This document shows positions 30,286 through 39,461 of a DNA stretch of 64,000 nt, in pieces. The notes below the pieces were generated by a model. That model had not been told where the DNA came from, made no database searches, and worked only from the letters and a program-made list of their open reading frames with translations. The stretch's first letter is position 1; each line of letters starts with the position of its first letter. The stretch is from Prado023 sp963818445 (lineage in GTDB: Bacteria; Actinomycetota; Actinomycetes; S36-B12; CAIYMF01). The position numbers and the translations under genes are program-made. The stretch is taken from positions 372,001 to 436,000 of the forward strand of contig CAWFSG010000017.1 in NCBI GenBank assembly GCA_963818445.1, in the 5' to 3' direction.

Positions 30286-30720
30286 GTGCCCGACATCGGC
30301 TTAGGCGAGATCATCGTGATCGTGGTGATCGCCCTGCTGGTGTTCGGGCCGGACCGGCTTCCGAAGGTGGCCGCCGACGCGGCGAAGATGCTGCGCCAGG
30401 TCCGGCTCATGGCAGCCTCCGCGCGCAAGGACCTGGTGGACGCAGCCGGGCTCGAGGACGACGGCGAGATGGCCCAGACTGTCCGGGACCTGCGCGACCT
30501 GGACCCGCGCCGCGCGATGCAGGGCGTGCTGACCGACGACCCCGCGCCCAGCGGGCCGGCAGCGACCGAGCGACCCGGTTCTGGCGCTGCACCCGGTTCT
30601 GGCGCCGCACCCGGTCCGGAGCCGACGGCCGGCCCCGGTGCCCACCCGGTGGCCCCTCCGGTCGTGGCCCCCGCCCCTGTGGCCCCCGCCCCTGCCCAAG
30701 CCGACCCCGACTGGACCTGA
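30286..30720 (+). CDS. tatB: Twin-arginine translocase subunit TatB-like
   Basis: A 144-residue single-pass protein: N-terminal membrane helix with the hinge (LGEIIVIVVIALLVFGPDRLP), an amphipathic helix (ADAAKMLRQVRLMAASARKDL), then an acidic region and a long Pro/Ala/Gly tail. The FGPDRLP hinge and the length fit TatB rather than TatA. In the cell it would recognise twin-arginine signal peptides with TatC. Start is GTG at 30286, with no strong ribosome site, 21 bases after htrA, so translation may be coupled. The htrA-tatB pair matches Rv1223-Rv1224. Confidence 0.9.
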   Translation: MPDIGLGEIIVIVVIALLVFGPDRLPKVAADAAKMLRQVRLMAASARKDLVDAAGLEDDGEMAQTVRDLRDLDPRRAMQGVLTDDPAPSGPAATERPGSGAAPGSGAAPGPEPTAGPGAHPVAPPVVAPAPVAPAPAQADPDWT

Positions 30721-30739
30721 GCGCGCGATGGCGGCCACT

Positions 30740-31543
30740 TCACCTCGGCCCTGCGCGATCGCGGCCACATGCGGCCGGGAACGCGCATGCGCGCGAGGGA
30801 GTGGCAGGGAACGCGCACCCTGCGGCTCCGCACGCGGTGCAGTGGGCGGTTCCCCGCGCCTTCCTGAGCAGGTCAGGGTCAGAGCGCGGCCACAGGCCGT
30901 TGGCCAGCACCATCACGCCCAGCACCACGAGCACCCCGACAGCCAGTGCGGTGCTGTTCGCATCCAGCCAGGACTTCCAGCCCCCGAGCACCTCGGGGGC
31001 GCGGTCGCCGAGGAGGCGGTGGGCGACCACCGGCGTCGTCACCCCGATCGAGCCCACGAGGACGAAGACGCCCACGCCTGCCAATGCGGTGCCCGTCGTG
31101 GTCGTGATCGCGGAGATCTCCGCTCCGGCCGCCAGCGCCATGACCAGGTTCTTGGGGTTCCCGGCCGCCAGTGCGGCGCCCAGACCAGCTGACTTCCGGG
31201 GCGTGTAGGAGTCCAGTGCCGCCATCCAGGCCGGTGGCTCCTTGACGTCGCCGGGCTTGGGACGACGCACCCACTTGGCCAGGGCAAGGGCCAGGAACAC
31301 CACGCCGGTGACGACCTGGATCCAGCCGATGCCCTTGTCATCGGGTGGTGCTGGGTCCCGCACGCCGGCGAGCAGCAGCGCGCCGACGACGACGGCGGTC
31401 AGGGTCACGAACCAGGCGGCGAGGAAGGCCAGGGAGTTCGGCCGGGCACCCGGGGTCATGACGATCAGCACGATCGGCAGGATCGGCAGGGGACTCAGGC
31501 CCACCACCAGTGCCAGCGGCAGGATGGTTCCGACCAGGTCCAT
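30740..31543 (-). CDS. GAP-family (LysE-like) membrane protein with repeat-derived tail
   Basis: A 267-residue polytopic protein with six hydrophobic segments, similar to the GAP/Sap family (PF11139) linked in mycobacteria to glycolipid transport. The core ends near residue 222 (ANGLWPRSDPDLLRKA). The last 45 residues are an unusual Cys/Ala-rich tail containing ACAFPA twice. The DNA encoding it holds two copies of an interspersed GCGC-ending repeat (30773-30816). So the original stop has probably been lost and the tail is read through repeat DNA. The gene is convergent with tatB, 19 bases apart. Confidence 0.78.
   Translation of the reverse strand: MDLVGTILPLALVVGLSPLPILPIVLIVMTPGARPNSLAFLAAWFVTLTAVVVGALLLAGVRDPAPPDDKGIGWIQVVTGVVFLALALAKWVRRPKPGDVKEPPAWMAALDSYTPRKSAGLGAALAAGNPKNLVMALAAGAEISAITTTTGTALAGVGVFVLVGSIGVTTPVVAHRLLGDRAPEVLGGWKSWLDANSTALAVGVLVVLGVMVLANGLWPRSDPDLLRKARGTAHCTACGAAGCAFPATPSRACAFPAACGRDRAGPR
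30773..30816. repeat. Two copies of a GGCNGGGAACGCGC interspersed motif
   Basis: GGCCGGGAACGCGC lies at 30773-30786 and GTGGCAGGGAACGCGC at 30801-30816. Related copies in both orientations lie at 58764-58876. In this locus they encode the aberrant C-terminal tail of the GAP-family protein on the minus strand. Confidence 0.65.
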
Positions 31544-31555
31544 GGACGCAGACTG

Positions 31556-32686
31556 TCAGAACCGACTGGCGGGGGTCAGCCCGAGTGAGAGGCCCGACAG
31601 CCCGCGTGGGCGCTTTCCGAGGCGCTCGGCGATGCCGCGCAGGACCTCGGCGGCCGGGGCGCTCGGCTGGGCCAGGACCAGCGGGGCGCCGGAGTCGCCG
31701 CCCTCGCGCAGCTGCACGTCGAACGGGATCCGCCCGAGCAGCGGCACCTCGGTCTCCAGCGCCCGGGTGAGCACGTTCGCCACCTTCTGGCCACCTCCGG
31801 ATCCGAAGATGTCCACCACCTCGCCGCAGTGCGGGCAGGGGAAGCCGCTCATGTTCTCGATGACCCCGGCGATGCGCTGGTTGGTCTCCTTGGCGACCAT
31901 CCCGGCGCGGACGGCGACCTCGGCGGCCGCCTCCTGCGGCGTGGTGACGACCACGACCTCGGCGTGCGGCAGCAGCTGTGCTGCGGAGATGGCGACGTCG
32001 CCGGTGCCCGGGGGCAGGTCCAGCAGGAGCACGTCCAGGTCGCCCCACCAGACGTCGGCGAGGAACTGCTGCAGTGCGCGGTGCAGCATCGGCCCACGCC
32101 AGGTCACCGGCTGGGTCACCCCGCCCGGCTTGAACGGGAGCATCGAGATGACCCGGACGCCGTGGCCCAGGGGCGGCATGATCAGGCCCTCGACCATCGT
32201 GGGATTGGCGGTCACGTCGAGCATCCGCGGGATGCTGTGCCCGTACACGTCGGCGTCCACGACCCCGACGGACAACCCCTGGGCGGCCATCGACGCGGCC
32301 AGGTTCGCGGTGATCGACGACTTGCCCACACCGCCCTTGCCCGAGGCGATCAGGTAGACCCGCGTCAACGATCCGGGCTTGGTGAACTGGATCTCCTTCT
32401 CCGGGCCGCCGAGCGTCGCGCGCATCTCCTTGCGCTGCTCGTCGCTCATCACGTCCAGGGCGACGGTCACCGACGTGACCCCGTCCACCGCCTCCACCGC
32501 GCGGGTCACCCGACCGGTGATCTCCTCGCGCATGGGGCATCCGGCAACCGTCAGGTAGACATCGACGTGGACCGCGCCGCCATCGATCCGGACGTCCTTG
32601 ACCATCCCCAGCTCGGTGATGGGTCGGCGGATCTCGGGGTCCTGGACCTGAGCAAGTGCGGCGTCAACGGTCTCGCGAGTAGGCAT
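31556..32686 (-). CDS. mrp: Mrp/ApbC (Nbp35-like) P-loop ATPase, Fe-S cluster carrier
   Basis: A 376-residue cytosolic protein predicted to carry and transfer Fe-S clusters. The N-terminal 90 residues are a DUF59/MIP18-type domain (with CPM near residue 50). The ParA/MinD-like ATPase follows, with deviant Walker A SGKGGVGKSS (about 114-123), switch DADVYGHS and Walker B LLLDLPPGTGD. The cluster-binding CPHC motif is at about 279-282 (SGFPCPHCGE). ATG at 32686. The 210-base region upstream shows no other gene. Orthologous position to Rv1229c. Confidence 0.94.
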   Translation of the reverse strand: MPTRETVDAALAQVQDPEIRRPITELGMVKDVRIDGGAVHVDVYLTVAGCPMREEITGRVTRAVEAVDGVTSVTVALDVMSDEQRKEMRATLGGPEKEIQFTKPGSLTRVYLIASGKGGVGKSSITANLAASMAAQGLSVGVVDADVYGHSIPRMLDVTANPTMVEGLIMPPLGHGVRVISMLPFKPGGVTQPVTWRGPMLHRALQQFLADVWWGDLDVLLLDLPPGTGDVAISAAQLLPHAEVVVVTTPQEAAAEVAVRAGMVAKETNQRIAGVIENMSGFPCPHCGEVVDIFGSGGGQKVANVLTRALETEVPLLGRIPFDVQLREGGDSGAPLVLAQPSAPAAEVLRGIAERLGKRPRGLSGLSLGLTPASRF

Positions 32687-32896
32687 GGGAGAACCCTATG
32701 TCGGATTCAGAGGTCCCGGCTTCCGACTTCGGGTCACCCGGCGAGCGCAAGGCGAAGCCGAAGCGGGATCGGGCCTTTTCGAAAGCGCACGTAGAGCAAG
32801 CGCCGCGAAGCGGTGCGCAGCAGTGCGCGTCGAAAACGCCCGACCCCGCGGACCGGACCCGGATCAGACCGGACCGGACCGGCGTCGCCCGAATCC

Positions 32897-35329
32897 CTAC
32901 TTCCAGATGCGGTCGAAGTAGTCGAGCATCGCCCGGTCGGAGGAGAAGAACCCCGTCCGCGCGGTGTTGCGGATCGACATCGACGTCCACGCGGCCTTGT
33001 CGCCCCACAGCGCGTCGACGCGCTCCTGGGCCTCGATGTACGCGCGGTAGTCGGCCAGCACGAGGTACTCGTCGCGCATGAGCAGGGTCTCGATGATCGG
33101 GCGGAACAGGTCGGGCTCACCGGGCGGGGAGTAGTAGCCGCTGGCGATCTCGTCGATCACCGCACGCAGCTCCTCGTCCTCGCGGTAGACCAGGCCGGGG
33201 TTGTAGCCGGCGGCCTTGCGGGCCACGACCTCGTCCTCGGTCAGGCCGAACAGGAAGAAGTTGTCCGCACCGACCAGCTCGCGGATCTCGACGTTGGCGC
33301 CGTCGAGGGTGCCGACGGTCAGAGCTCCATTGAGCGACAGCTTCATGTTGCCCGTGCCGGAGGCTTCCTTGCCGGCCATGGAGATCTGCTCGGACAGGTC
33401 GGCGGCAGGGATGATCCGCTCGGCCAGCGTCACGTTGTAGTTGGCCGGGAAGACCACCGAGAGCCGCCCCGCCATGGCGGGGTCGGCGGCGATCGTGGCG
33501 CCCACCTGGTTGATCAGCCGGATGATCAGCTTGGCCATCTGGTAGCCCGGCGCCGCCTTCGCGCCGAACAGGACCATCCGCGGGGGGATCGCCGCCGCCG
33601 GGTCCAGGCGCAGCCGGCGGTACATCGTGGCCACGTGCAGCAGCTTGAGCATCTGGCGCTTGTACTCGTGCAGGCGCTTGATCATGATGTCGTACATCGG
33701 ATCGGTGGGGAAGACACGTCCGGTCCGGGCCTCGAGCAATGTGGCGAGCTCGACCTTGTTGGCCAGCTTGACCGCCCGCCACTGCTCCTGGAACGCCGGG
33801 TCGTCCGCGACGGACTCCAGCCCGCTGAGCTTGTCCAGGTCGGTCAGCCACCCGTCGCCGACGGCGTCGGTGATCAGGTCGCTCAGGCGCGGGTTGGCCA
33901 GCTTGATGAACCGGCGCGGCGTCACGCCGTTGGTGACGTTGGTGAACCGCTCGGGGTACATCTCGGCGAAGTCGTGCAGGACCGTCTCACGCAGCAGCTG
34001 GCTGTGCAGCGCGGCCACGCCGTTCACGTGCACGCTGGCCACGGTGGCCAGGTGGGCCATCCGGACCATGCGCTCGGGGCCCTCCTCGATGATGGACATG
34101 TTGATCACGCGGGACAGGTCATTGGGGAACGCCTCGCGGACCCTCTCCAGGAAGCGCTTGTTCATCCGGAAGATGAGCTCCATGTGGCGCGGCAGCAGGT
34201 ACTGCAGCAGGCCGACGCTCCAGCGCTCGAGGGCCTCGGGGAGCAGGGTGTGGCAGGTGTAGTTGAAGGTGCGGCTGGTGATGTCCCACGCCTGCTCGTA
34301 GTCCATGCCGCGCTCGTCGATCAGGATGCGCATGAGCTCGGGGATCGCGATCACGGGGTGGGTGTCGTTGAGCTGGATGCTCACCCGGTCGGGGATCTCG
34401 GTCAGCGGGATGCCCTCGAGGTCGGCCACCCGGACGAGGTCGGCCAGGGCGCACGCGGTGAAGAAGTACTGCTGGCGCAGGCGCAGCTCCTTGCCGGCGG
34501 GTGTGGAGTCCTCCGGGTAGAGCACGCGCGAGATGTTCTCGCTCATCGACTGCTGGCGCACGGCCTCGATGTAGTCGCCGGCGTTGAACACCTCGAGGTT
34601 GAACTGCGAGGACCCGCGCGCCTTCCACAGGCGCAGGGTGTTGACCACGTTGTTCTCGTAGCCCGGGACCATCAGGTTGTGCGGGATGCCCAGGACCTTC
34701 TCCGCGGGGAACCAGGTCCGGTCGCCCGTCGCTGGATCCACCTCCACGTGCCCACCGAACCCGACGGACACGGCGTGCTCGCGCTGGGCGAAGAGCCACG
34801 GGTTCTCGTGGTCGAGCCACTGGTCGGGCTTCTCGACCTGCCGACCGTCCTCGAAGGACTGCTCGAAGATGCCGTACTCGTAGAGGATCCCGTACCCGAT
34901 GGCCGGGCGGCCGAGGGTGGCCAGCGAGTCGGCGAAGCAGGCGGCGAGCCGGCCGAGGCCACCGTTGCCCAGGCCGGGCTCGACCTCCATGTCGTAGACC
35001 TCGTCGAGGTCGAGCCCCAGGCCGGCCAGGGCCTCGCGGGCGATCTCGGTGAGCCCGGTGGCCAGCAGGGCGTTGCCCAGCTGGCGGCCCATCAGGTACT
35101 CGGCGGACAGGTAGACGACGGTCTTGGACTGCAGCCGGCCACGGTTGCGGACGGTGTCAAGCCAGTCGGACATGAGGCGGTCGCGGACGGTGTGGGCCAG
35201 TGCGGCGTACACGTCACGGCGGCCCGCGCGCTCGAGGTCGACGGCCCGGTCGAGCTGCAGGTGCGCGAGGAACTCCTCGGCGAAGTGCTGGGGGGTGGTG
35301 TCGGACGTCGTGGTGGGCAAGCTCATCAT
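32897..35329 (-). CDS. glgP: Glycogen phosphorylase
   Basis: PLP-dependent GT35 enzyme that releases glucose-1-phosphate from glycogen or maltodextrin. At 810 residues it is full length for the short bacterial/maltodextrin-type phosphorylases. The PLP-lysine motif EASGTGNMKLSLNGA is near residue 650, and the EPGLGNGGLGRLAACF, WDITSRTFNYTCHTLLPEALE and NVTNGVTPRRF blocks are intact. The start is ATG at 35329; a second Met follows directly. A GGAG site lies upstream. With polyphosphate glucokinase it suggests active storage-carbohydrate turnover. Confidence 0.96.
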   Translation of the reverse strand: MMSLPTTTSDTTPQHFAEEFLAHLQLDRAVDLERAGRRDVYAALAHTVRDRLMSDWLDTVRNRGRLQSKTVVYLSAEYLMGRQLGNALLATGLTEIAREALAGLGLDLDEVYDMEVEPGLGNGGLGRLAACFADSLATLGRPAIGYGILYEYGIFEQSFEDGRQVEKPDQWLDHENPWLFAQREHAVSVGFGGHVEVDPATGDRTWFPAEKVLGIPHNLMVPGYENNVVNTLRLWKARGSSQFNLEVFNAGDYIEAVRQQSMSENISRVLYPEDSTPAGKELRLRQQYFFTACALADLVRVADLEGIPLTEIPDRVSIQLNDTHPVIAIPELMRILIDERGMDYEQAWDITSRTFNYTCHTLLPEALERWSVGLLQYLLPRHMELIFRMNKRFLERVREAFPNDLSRVINMSIIEEGPERMVRMAHLATVASVHVNGVAALHSQLLRETVLHDFAEMYPERFTNVTNGVTPRRFIKLANPRLSDLITDAVGDGWLTDLDKLSGLESVADDPAFQEQWRAVKLANKVELATLLEARTGRVFPTDPMYDIMIKRLHEYKRQMLKLLHVATMYRRLRLDPAAAIPPRMVLFGAKAAPGYQMAKLIIRLINQVGATIAADPAMAGRLSVVFPANYNVTLAERIIPAADLSEQISMAGKEASGTGNMKLSLNGALTVGTLDGANVEIRELVGADNFFLFGLTEDEVVARKAAGYNPGLVYREDEELRAVIDEIASGYYSPPGEPDLFRPIIETLLMRDEYLVLADYRAYIEAQERVDALWGDKAAWTSMSIRNTARTGFFSSDRAMLDYFDRIWK

Positions 35330-35462
35330 CGCTCCAGGAGTTGGTGGCGGGAACGGGGTTCAGGGTAGTCCGTGCGGGCCAGTCCGGTCACGCCCGTCCC
35401 AGGGCGCAGGGGCCACCGGGGATCGCCACGGGGATCGCCCGGACGTGCGGGAGAGAGCGCTA

Positions 35463-36071
35463 TCAGGCCCTGTCGGCCGAGCGCGGACCGCCCGCGGAGG
35501 CCGGTCCGACGCCAGAATCCCCACCCGGTCCGGCATTCGGCCCGACGCCCTGCCCGGCGCCCTGGCCGGCTGCGGGCTCGGACTCCCCGGCGAGCAGGGC
35601 GGTCAGCTCGTCGGCGAGGTCGCGGACCTCTCCGCGCAGGAAGTCCCGGGTCGCGAGGTCGCCGGTGGCGATCCGGATCGTGGCGATCTCCCGGGTCAGG
35701 TACTCGGTGTCGGCGACCAGGCGCTCGGTGAGGTTGCGGTCCTCCTGGTACTGCACGCGGTCGCGGTCGGCCTGGCGGTTCTGGGCGAGCAGGATCAGGG
35801 GTGCTGCGTAGGACGCCTGCAGCGAGAGGATCAGGGTCAGGAAGATGAACGGGAACGGGTCGAAGCGCCAGTCGTCCGGGGCCGTGGTGTTCCACAGGAC
35901 CCAGACGATGACGAAGACCGTCATCCATCCGATGAACCGGGCGGACCCGATGAAGCGGGCGACCTTCTCGCTCCAGCGGCCGAACATCTCCGGGTCGTAC
36001 TGCGGCTTGATGGTGCGCGAGCGGTCGCGGGGCTGGTCCATCCGCGCGGACCGGGAGGAGGCGCGTGCCAT
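35463..36071 (-). CDS. DUF1003 membrane protein
   Basis: A 202-residue protein with the DUF1003 core: basic N-terminus, FGRWSEKVARFIGSARFIGWMTVFVIVWVLWN, the DPFPFIFLTLILSLQASYAAPLILLAQNRQ signature split over two membrane helices, and a coiled coil (about 115-160). The C-terminal 40 residues are Gly/Pro-rich. Function of the family unknown. It starts three bases after the stop of the MgtE-like gene, so the two are co-transcribed, a pairing seen in mycobacteria (Rv1231c/Rv1232c region). Confidence 0.92.
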   Translation of the reverse strand: MARASSRSARMDQPRDRSRTIKPQYDPEMFGRWSEKVARFIGSARFIGWMTVFVIVWVLWNTTAPDDWRFDPFPFIFLTLILSLQASYAAPLILLAQNRQADRDRVQYQEDRNLTERLVADTEYLTREIATIRIATGDLATRDFLRGEVRDLADELTALLAGESEPAAGQGAGQGVGPNAGPGGDSGVGPASAGGPRSADRA

Positions 36072-36074
36072 GGC

Positions 36075-37346
36075 CTAGTCCTCCTCGTCCGCGTCGTCGG
36101 GCTCGGAGTCCAGGTCGCGCCAGTCCTCGGGGAGCATGTGGTCGATGACGTCATCGACGGTCACCGCCCCGAGCAGCCGGTCGAGCTCGTCGACCACGGG
36201 CAGCGCGACGAGGTTGTAGGTGGCGAAGTAGCGGGTGACCGTCGACAGCGGCGCCTGCGGTCCGACCGGCTCGAACGAGGTGTCGATCACCGCCGACACC
36301 AGCTTCGACGGTGGCTCGCGCAGCAGGCGCTGGAAGTGCGCGACACCGAGGAACTTCCCCGACGGTGTGTCCAGCGGCGGGCGGACCACGTACACCTGGG
36401 CGGCCAGCGAGGGGGAGACCTCGGGGCTGCGCACGCGGGCCAGGGCCTCGGCGACGGTCGCGTCGGGCAGCAGCATGATCGGCTCGGGGTTCATCATGCC
36501 GCCGGCGGTGAGCTCGCCGTAGGAGAGCAGCCGGCGCAGGTCCTCGGCCTCGTTGGGCTCCATCTCCTGCAGGAACTGTGCGGCCTGCTCGGGGGTGAGC
36601 TCGCTGAGCAGGTCGGCGGCGTCGTCGGGCTCCATGACCTCCAGGACGTCGGCGGCGCGCTCGATGCCCAGGTCGGTGAGGATCTGGACCCGGTCGTCCT
36701 CGGGCAGCTCCTCGAGCACGTCGGCCAGGCGCTCGTCCTCCAGGTTGCGGGCCACCTCGAGGCGGCGCTTGTTCGGCAGGTCCTGCAGGACGTTGGCGAG
36801 GTCGGCCGCGCGCAGTGTGTCCATCATCGCCAGCAGGCTGTCCACGCCCTGCTCCTCCGCAGGGCCGTCGATCGTCAGACCGCCGACCTCGGACCACGGC
36901 AGCGTCGTGGCCCCGCCCCGGCGCCGGAACCCGCGCAGCACGCGCGCGACGTGCAGCCGGGTGACCCGCCAGTCGCGGTTGCGGTCCTGCTCGATCGCGG
37001 CGTCGACGATGGTCGCGGGCTGGCCGTCCGCGGTGATCGTCACCCGCCGGTCGAGGAGTTCGCCGATCACGAGGGTCTCGCCCGGGCGCTGCTGGAACCG
37101 GCGCAGGTCCAGGCGTGCGTTGACCACGACCTGGCCGGCGTCGATCGTGGTGACGCGCGTCATCGGCAGGAAGATCCGCCGGCGCTGCACCTCCATGACC
37201 AGGCCCAGGACCCGGGGCGGCTCGCGGTCATGGCGCAGCACCACCACGAGGTCGCGCACCTTGCCCAGGGTGTCACCGGCCGGGTCGAACACTCCGATCC
37301 CGGACAGGTGCGACACGTAGACGCGCGCGCTGCTGCCAGCCGTCAC
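36075..37346 (-). CDS. MgtE N-domain/CBS protein with PRC-barrel (cytoplasmic Mg2+ transporter-like)
   Basis: A 423-residue soluble protein that resembles the cytoplasmic part of MgtE magnesium channels without the membrane domain. An N-terminal PRC-barrel-like segment (FDPAGDTLGKVRDLVVV) and a second barrel-like region occupy about 1-165. The MgtE superhelical domain follows, with repeated LADVLEELPEDDRVQIL / AADVLEVMEPDDAADLLSEL units (about 190-280). Two CBS motifs are at about 290-410. Start is GTG at 37346. It may sense Mg2+ or nucleotides and act with the DUF1003 partner; that is inferred from context. Confidence 0.87.
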   Translation of the reverse strand: MTAGSSARVYVSHLSGIGVFDPAGDTLGKVRDLVVVLRHDREPPRVLGLVMEVQRRRIFLPMTRVTTIDAGQVVVNARLDLRRFQQRPGETLVIGELLDRRVTITADGQPATIVDAAIEQDRNRDWRVTRLHVARVLRGFRRRGGATTLPWSEVGGLTIDGPAEEQGVDSLLAMMDTLRAADLANVLQDLPNKRRLEVARNLEDERLADVLEELPEDDRVQILTDLGIERAADVLEVMEPDDAADLLSELTPEQAAQFLQEMEPNEAEDLRRLLSYGELTAGGMMNPEPIMLLPDATVAEALARVRSPEVSPSLAAQVYVVRPPLDTPSGKFLGVAHFQRLLREPPSKLVSAVIDTSFEPVGPQAPLSTVTRYFATYNLVALPVVDELDRLLGAVTVDDVIDHMLPEDWRDLDSEPDDADEED

Positions 37347-37418
37347 AGCGCTGAGGCTACTGCCGCATGCCGGTCCCAGCGGGCAGCGACGCACGTGGGC
37401 CCCTCACAGCCCCGAACG

Positions 37419-37461
37419 CTGTGAACGGAATCGACGATCGGATGGTCGGCTCTGTTCACAC
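37419..37461. repeat. 43-bp palindromic repeat, copy A
   Basis: Copy A of the 43-bp element. It begins CTGTGAACGGAATCGACGAT and ends TGTTCACAC. It overlaps the stop codon of the DUF559 gene (37456-37458) and lies 73 bases from the start of the MgtE-like gene. The other copies are at 38435 and 45861, all in the same orientation. Confidence 0.85.
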
Positions 37462-38370
37462 GGATCCAGCGAGCACCCGCCCGAGAAGGGAGAAGAACGG
37501 ATCAGGGTCGTGGCGCAGCTCCCACCCCGTGACGTGCAGGATCAGGGCGCCGGTCTCCGCGCTCAGGTCGTTCTGCCGGGTGAGGTCAGCCTGCCACTGG
37601 GCCACGTCCATGTGGGCGACTCCGTCGATCTCCACGATGACCAGACGACCGCTCGGCGTGGTGAACTCCGCGTCGGTGCGCCGCCCCCGACCTCCGGCGC
37701 GCCGGCGCACCTGCATCCGGGGTTCGGGCAGCCCCCGCCGGCGGCACTCGCGGCGGAAGTCCGCCTCGTGGGTGCTGGTCGCCCCCGACGCCACCTCGTC
37801 GAGGGTTTGGCGCATCTGGCCTGCCCACGCGAGGTTGGGCCGCGATTCCAGCTCGCGGCGCATCTGCTCCACCGTTGCCAGACGTTGCTGCGCCGTGCTG
37901 GCGAGGAGGAAGAGCCGCTCCCGGGCACTTCGCGCCCAGGACCCCGCATCCACTGCGGCTCTGGCTGCCGTCGTCCTGGACGGTGCACCCCGACGTCGTG
38001 GCACATCGACGGTGGTGTGCACCCGGAGCCACAGAGGCGTCGGAATCCGTCGCGATCGGTGGCCGCGGGCGACGACGACGTCGACGTACCCGTTCGAGTC
38101 GCCGGCCCATCCCGCCTCAATGAGGGCGCTGCACCCCGCGAGGGCGGCATCGGGCCCAGCCTCGAGGACTCCCGCGACGCGCATCTGCGCCTCGCTGATG
38201 TCGCCATCTGCGGCGAGGAACGTGTGGGCCGTCACCTGCTGCCACCCGGTCCGGCACGCCCAGCGCAGCTGCCGCGAGGTCAGCCCCACCGACGCCGCCT
38301 GCCACGAAGCGATCACTGAGCGCTGCTGAATCAACAGCTGGCGTGACTCCGGCGTCAGGTTGGGCCCCAC
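37456..38370 (-). CDS. DUF559 (Vsr-like) domain protein with AbiEi-like N-terminus
   Basis: A 304-residue protein. The N-terminal part (about 1-90) resembles the winged-helix antitoxin domain found in AbiEi-type proteins (LTSRQLRWACRTGWQQVTAHTFLA). The C-terminal 110 residues match DUF559, a PD-(D/E)XK-like fold: FRRECRRRGLPEPRMQV, TDAEFTTPSGRLVIVEIDG (candidate catalytic D...E-x) and QNDLSAETGALILHVTGWEL. The chosen start is GTG at 38370; no strong ribosome site is seen. The gene is bracketed by two same-orientation copies of the 43-bp palindrome, one overlapping its stop codon. Role unknown; a restriction, repair or mobile-cassette function is possible. Confidence 0.75.
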   Translation of the reverse strand: MGPNLTPESRQLLIQQRSVIASWQAASVGLTSRQLRWACRTGWQQVTAHTFLAADGDISEAQMRVAGVLEAGPDAALAGCSALIEAGWAGDSNGYVDVVVARGHRSRRIPTPLWLRVHTTVDVPRRRGAPSRTTAARAAVDAGSWARSARERLFLLASTAQQRLATVEQMRRELESRPNLAWAGQMRQTLDEVASGATSTHEADFRRECRRRGLPEPRMQVRRRAGGRGRRTDAEFTTPSGRLVIVEIDGVAHMDVAQWQADLTRQNDLSAETGALILHVTGWELRHDPDPFFSLLGRVLAGSV

Positions 38371-38434
38371 GCCCAGAGCATCCGTGATCCCGCTTCTGAC
38401 GCCAAGCGGTCGTCCACAGGGACGCCCCTGATCG

Positions 38435-38477
38435 GTGTGAACGGAATCGACGATCGGATGGTCGTTCTCGTTCACAC
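38435..38477. repeat. 43-bp palindromic repeat, copy B
   Basis: Copy B begins GTGTGAACGGAATCGACGAT and ends CGTTCACAC, with perfect 9-base outer arms. It lies between the 5' end of the DUF559 gene and the GTG start of the EamA gene (38506). Confidence 0.85.
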
Positions 38478-38505
38478 CGATTGCGGATGCCCTACTGTCG
38501 CGCTT

Positions 38506-39429
38506 GTGAGCAGTGCCCCGGCGACCCTGTCCCGGCCTCCGGGCACGGACATCGCGCTGCTGGCGGTGGCCGTCATCGCGATCTCCACGTCCGGTCCGCT
38601 CATCGCCGCGTGCACCGCACCGGCCCTGGCGATCGCGTTCTGGCGCACGGCCCTGGGCTCGGGGATCACCTCCGTGTGGGTGGCGTTCCGGCACCGGGCG
38701 GAGGTGCGCGAGCTGGACCGGGCGCAGTGGCGGCTGATGGCGCTGTCGGGGGTCCTGCTCGGCGCGCACTTCGCCACGTGGGTGCCCAGCCTGCGGTTCA
38801 CGACGGTGGCGTCCTCGACGGCGCTGGTGGCCACCCAGCCGGTGTGGGCGGCGCTGATCGCGCACCGGCGTGGGGTGGCGATCACCCGGATCGCCTGGAT
38901 CGGCATCGCCCTGGCGCTGCTCGGGGCGCTGGTGCTCACGGGCGTCGACTTCGCGCTGACGCCCCGCGCCCTGTTCGGTGACGCCCTGGCCCTGGCCGGT
39001 GCCGTGCTGGCGGCCCTGTACGTGACGGTGGGGGAGAAGGTCCGGGCGACCACGTCCAACCCGACGTACACGATGATCTGCTACGCGGTGGCGGCCATGG
39101 GGCTGTTGCTGCTCGTGCTGCTCGGTGGTGTCCCGCTCGTGGGGTTCTCGCTGCGCGACTGGCTGCTGATCCTCGCCGTCACCCTCGGCGCCCAGCTGCT
39201 GGGGCACTCGGTGGTGAACAAGGTGCTGGCCACCACGTCGGCGACCATCGTCTCGCTGGCGATCCTGCTGGAGATGCCCGGCTCCACCGCGATCGCCGCG
39301 GCCTGGTTGGGCCAGGTCCCCCCGCCGGCGATCATCCCGGCGGTGGTGCTGATGTTCGCCGGGATCGCGATGGTCATCAGCACCACGACCCGACCCAACG
39401 ACGCCCCCAGCGAGACCCCACCCGCCTGA
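38506..39429 (+). CDS. EamA/DMT family transporter
   Basis: A 307-residue polytopic protein with ten hydrophobic segments arranged as two five-helix EamA halves (about 12-135 and 150-290), typical of drug/metabolite exporters. The LGAHFATWVPSLRFTTVASSTALVATQP stretch is a characteristic end of the first half. The frame is open upstream through the 43-bp repeat, but translation from GTG at 38506 gives the expected N-terminus, so the repeat is 5' untranslated. Substrate unknown. Confidence 0.88.
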   Translation: MSSAPATLSRPPGTDIALLAVAVIAISTSGPLIAACTAPALAIAFWRTALGSGITSVWVAFRHRAEVRELDRAQWRLMALSGVLLGAHFATWVPSLRFTTVASSTALVATQPVWAALIAHRRGVAITRIAWIGIALALLGALVLTGVDFALTPRALFGDALALAGAVLAALYVTVGEKVRATTSNPTYTMICYAVAAMGLLLLVLLGGVPLVGFSLRDWLLILAVTLGAQLLGHSVVNKVLATTSATIVSLAILLEMPGSTAIAAAWLGQVPPPAIIPAVVLMFAGIAMVISTTTRPNDAPSETPPA

Positions 39430-39461
39430 GGCGCGTCGTCAACCATGGGGTGAGTGGGTCG

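Noticed and set aside
32698..33081. Plus-strand open frame between mrp and glgP
   Set aside because: Composition is random-looking, it runs into the antisense of glgP, and it has no recognisable domain.
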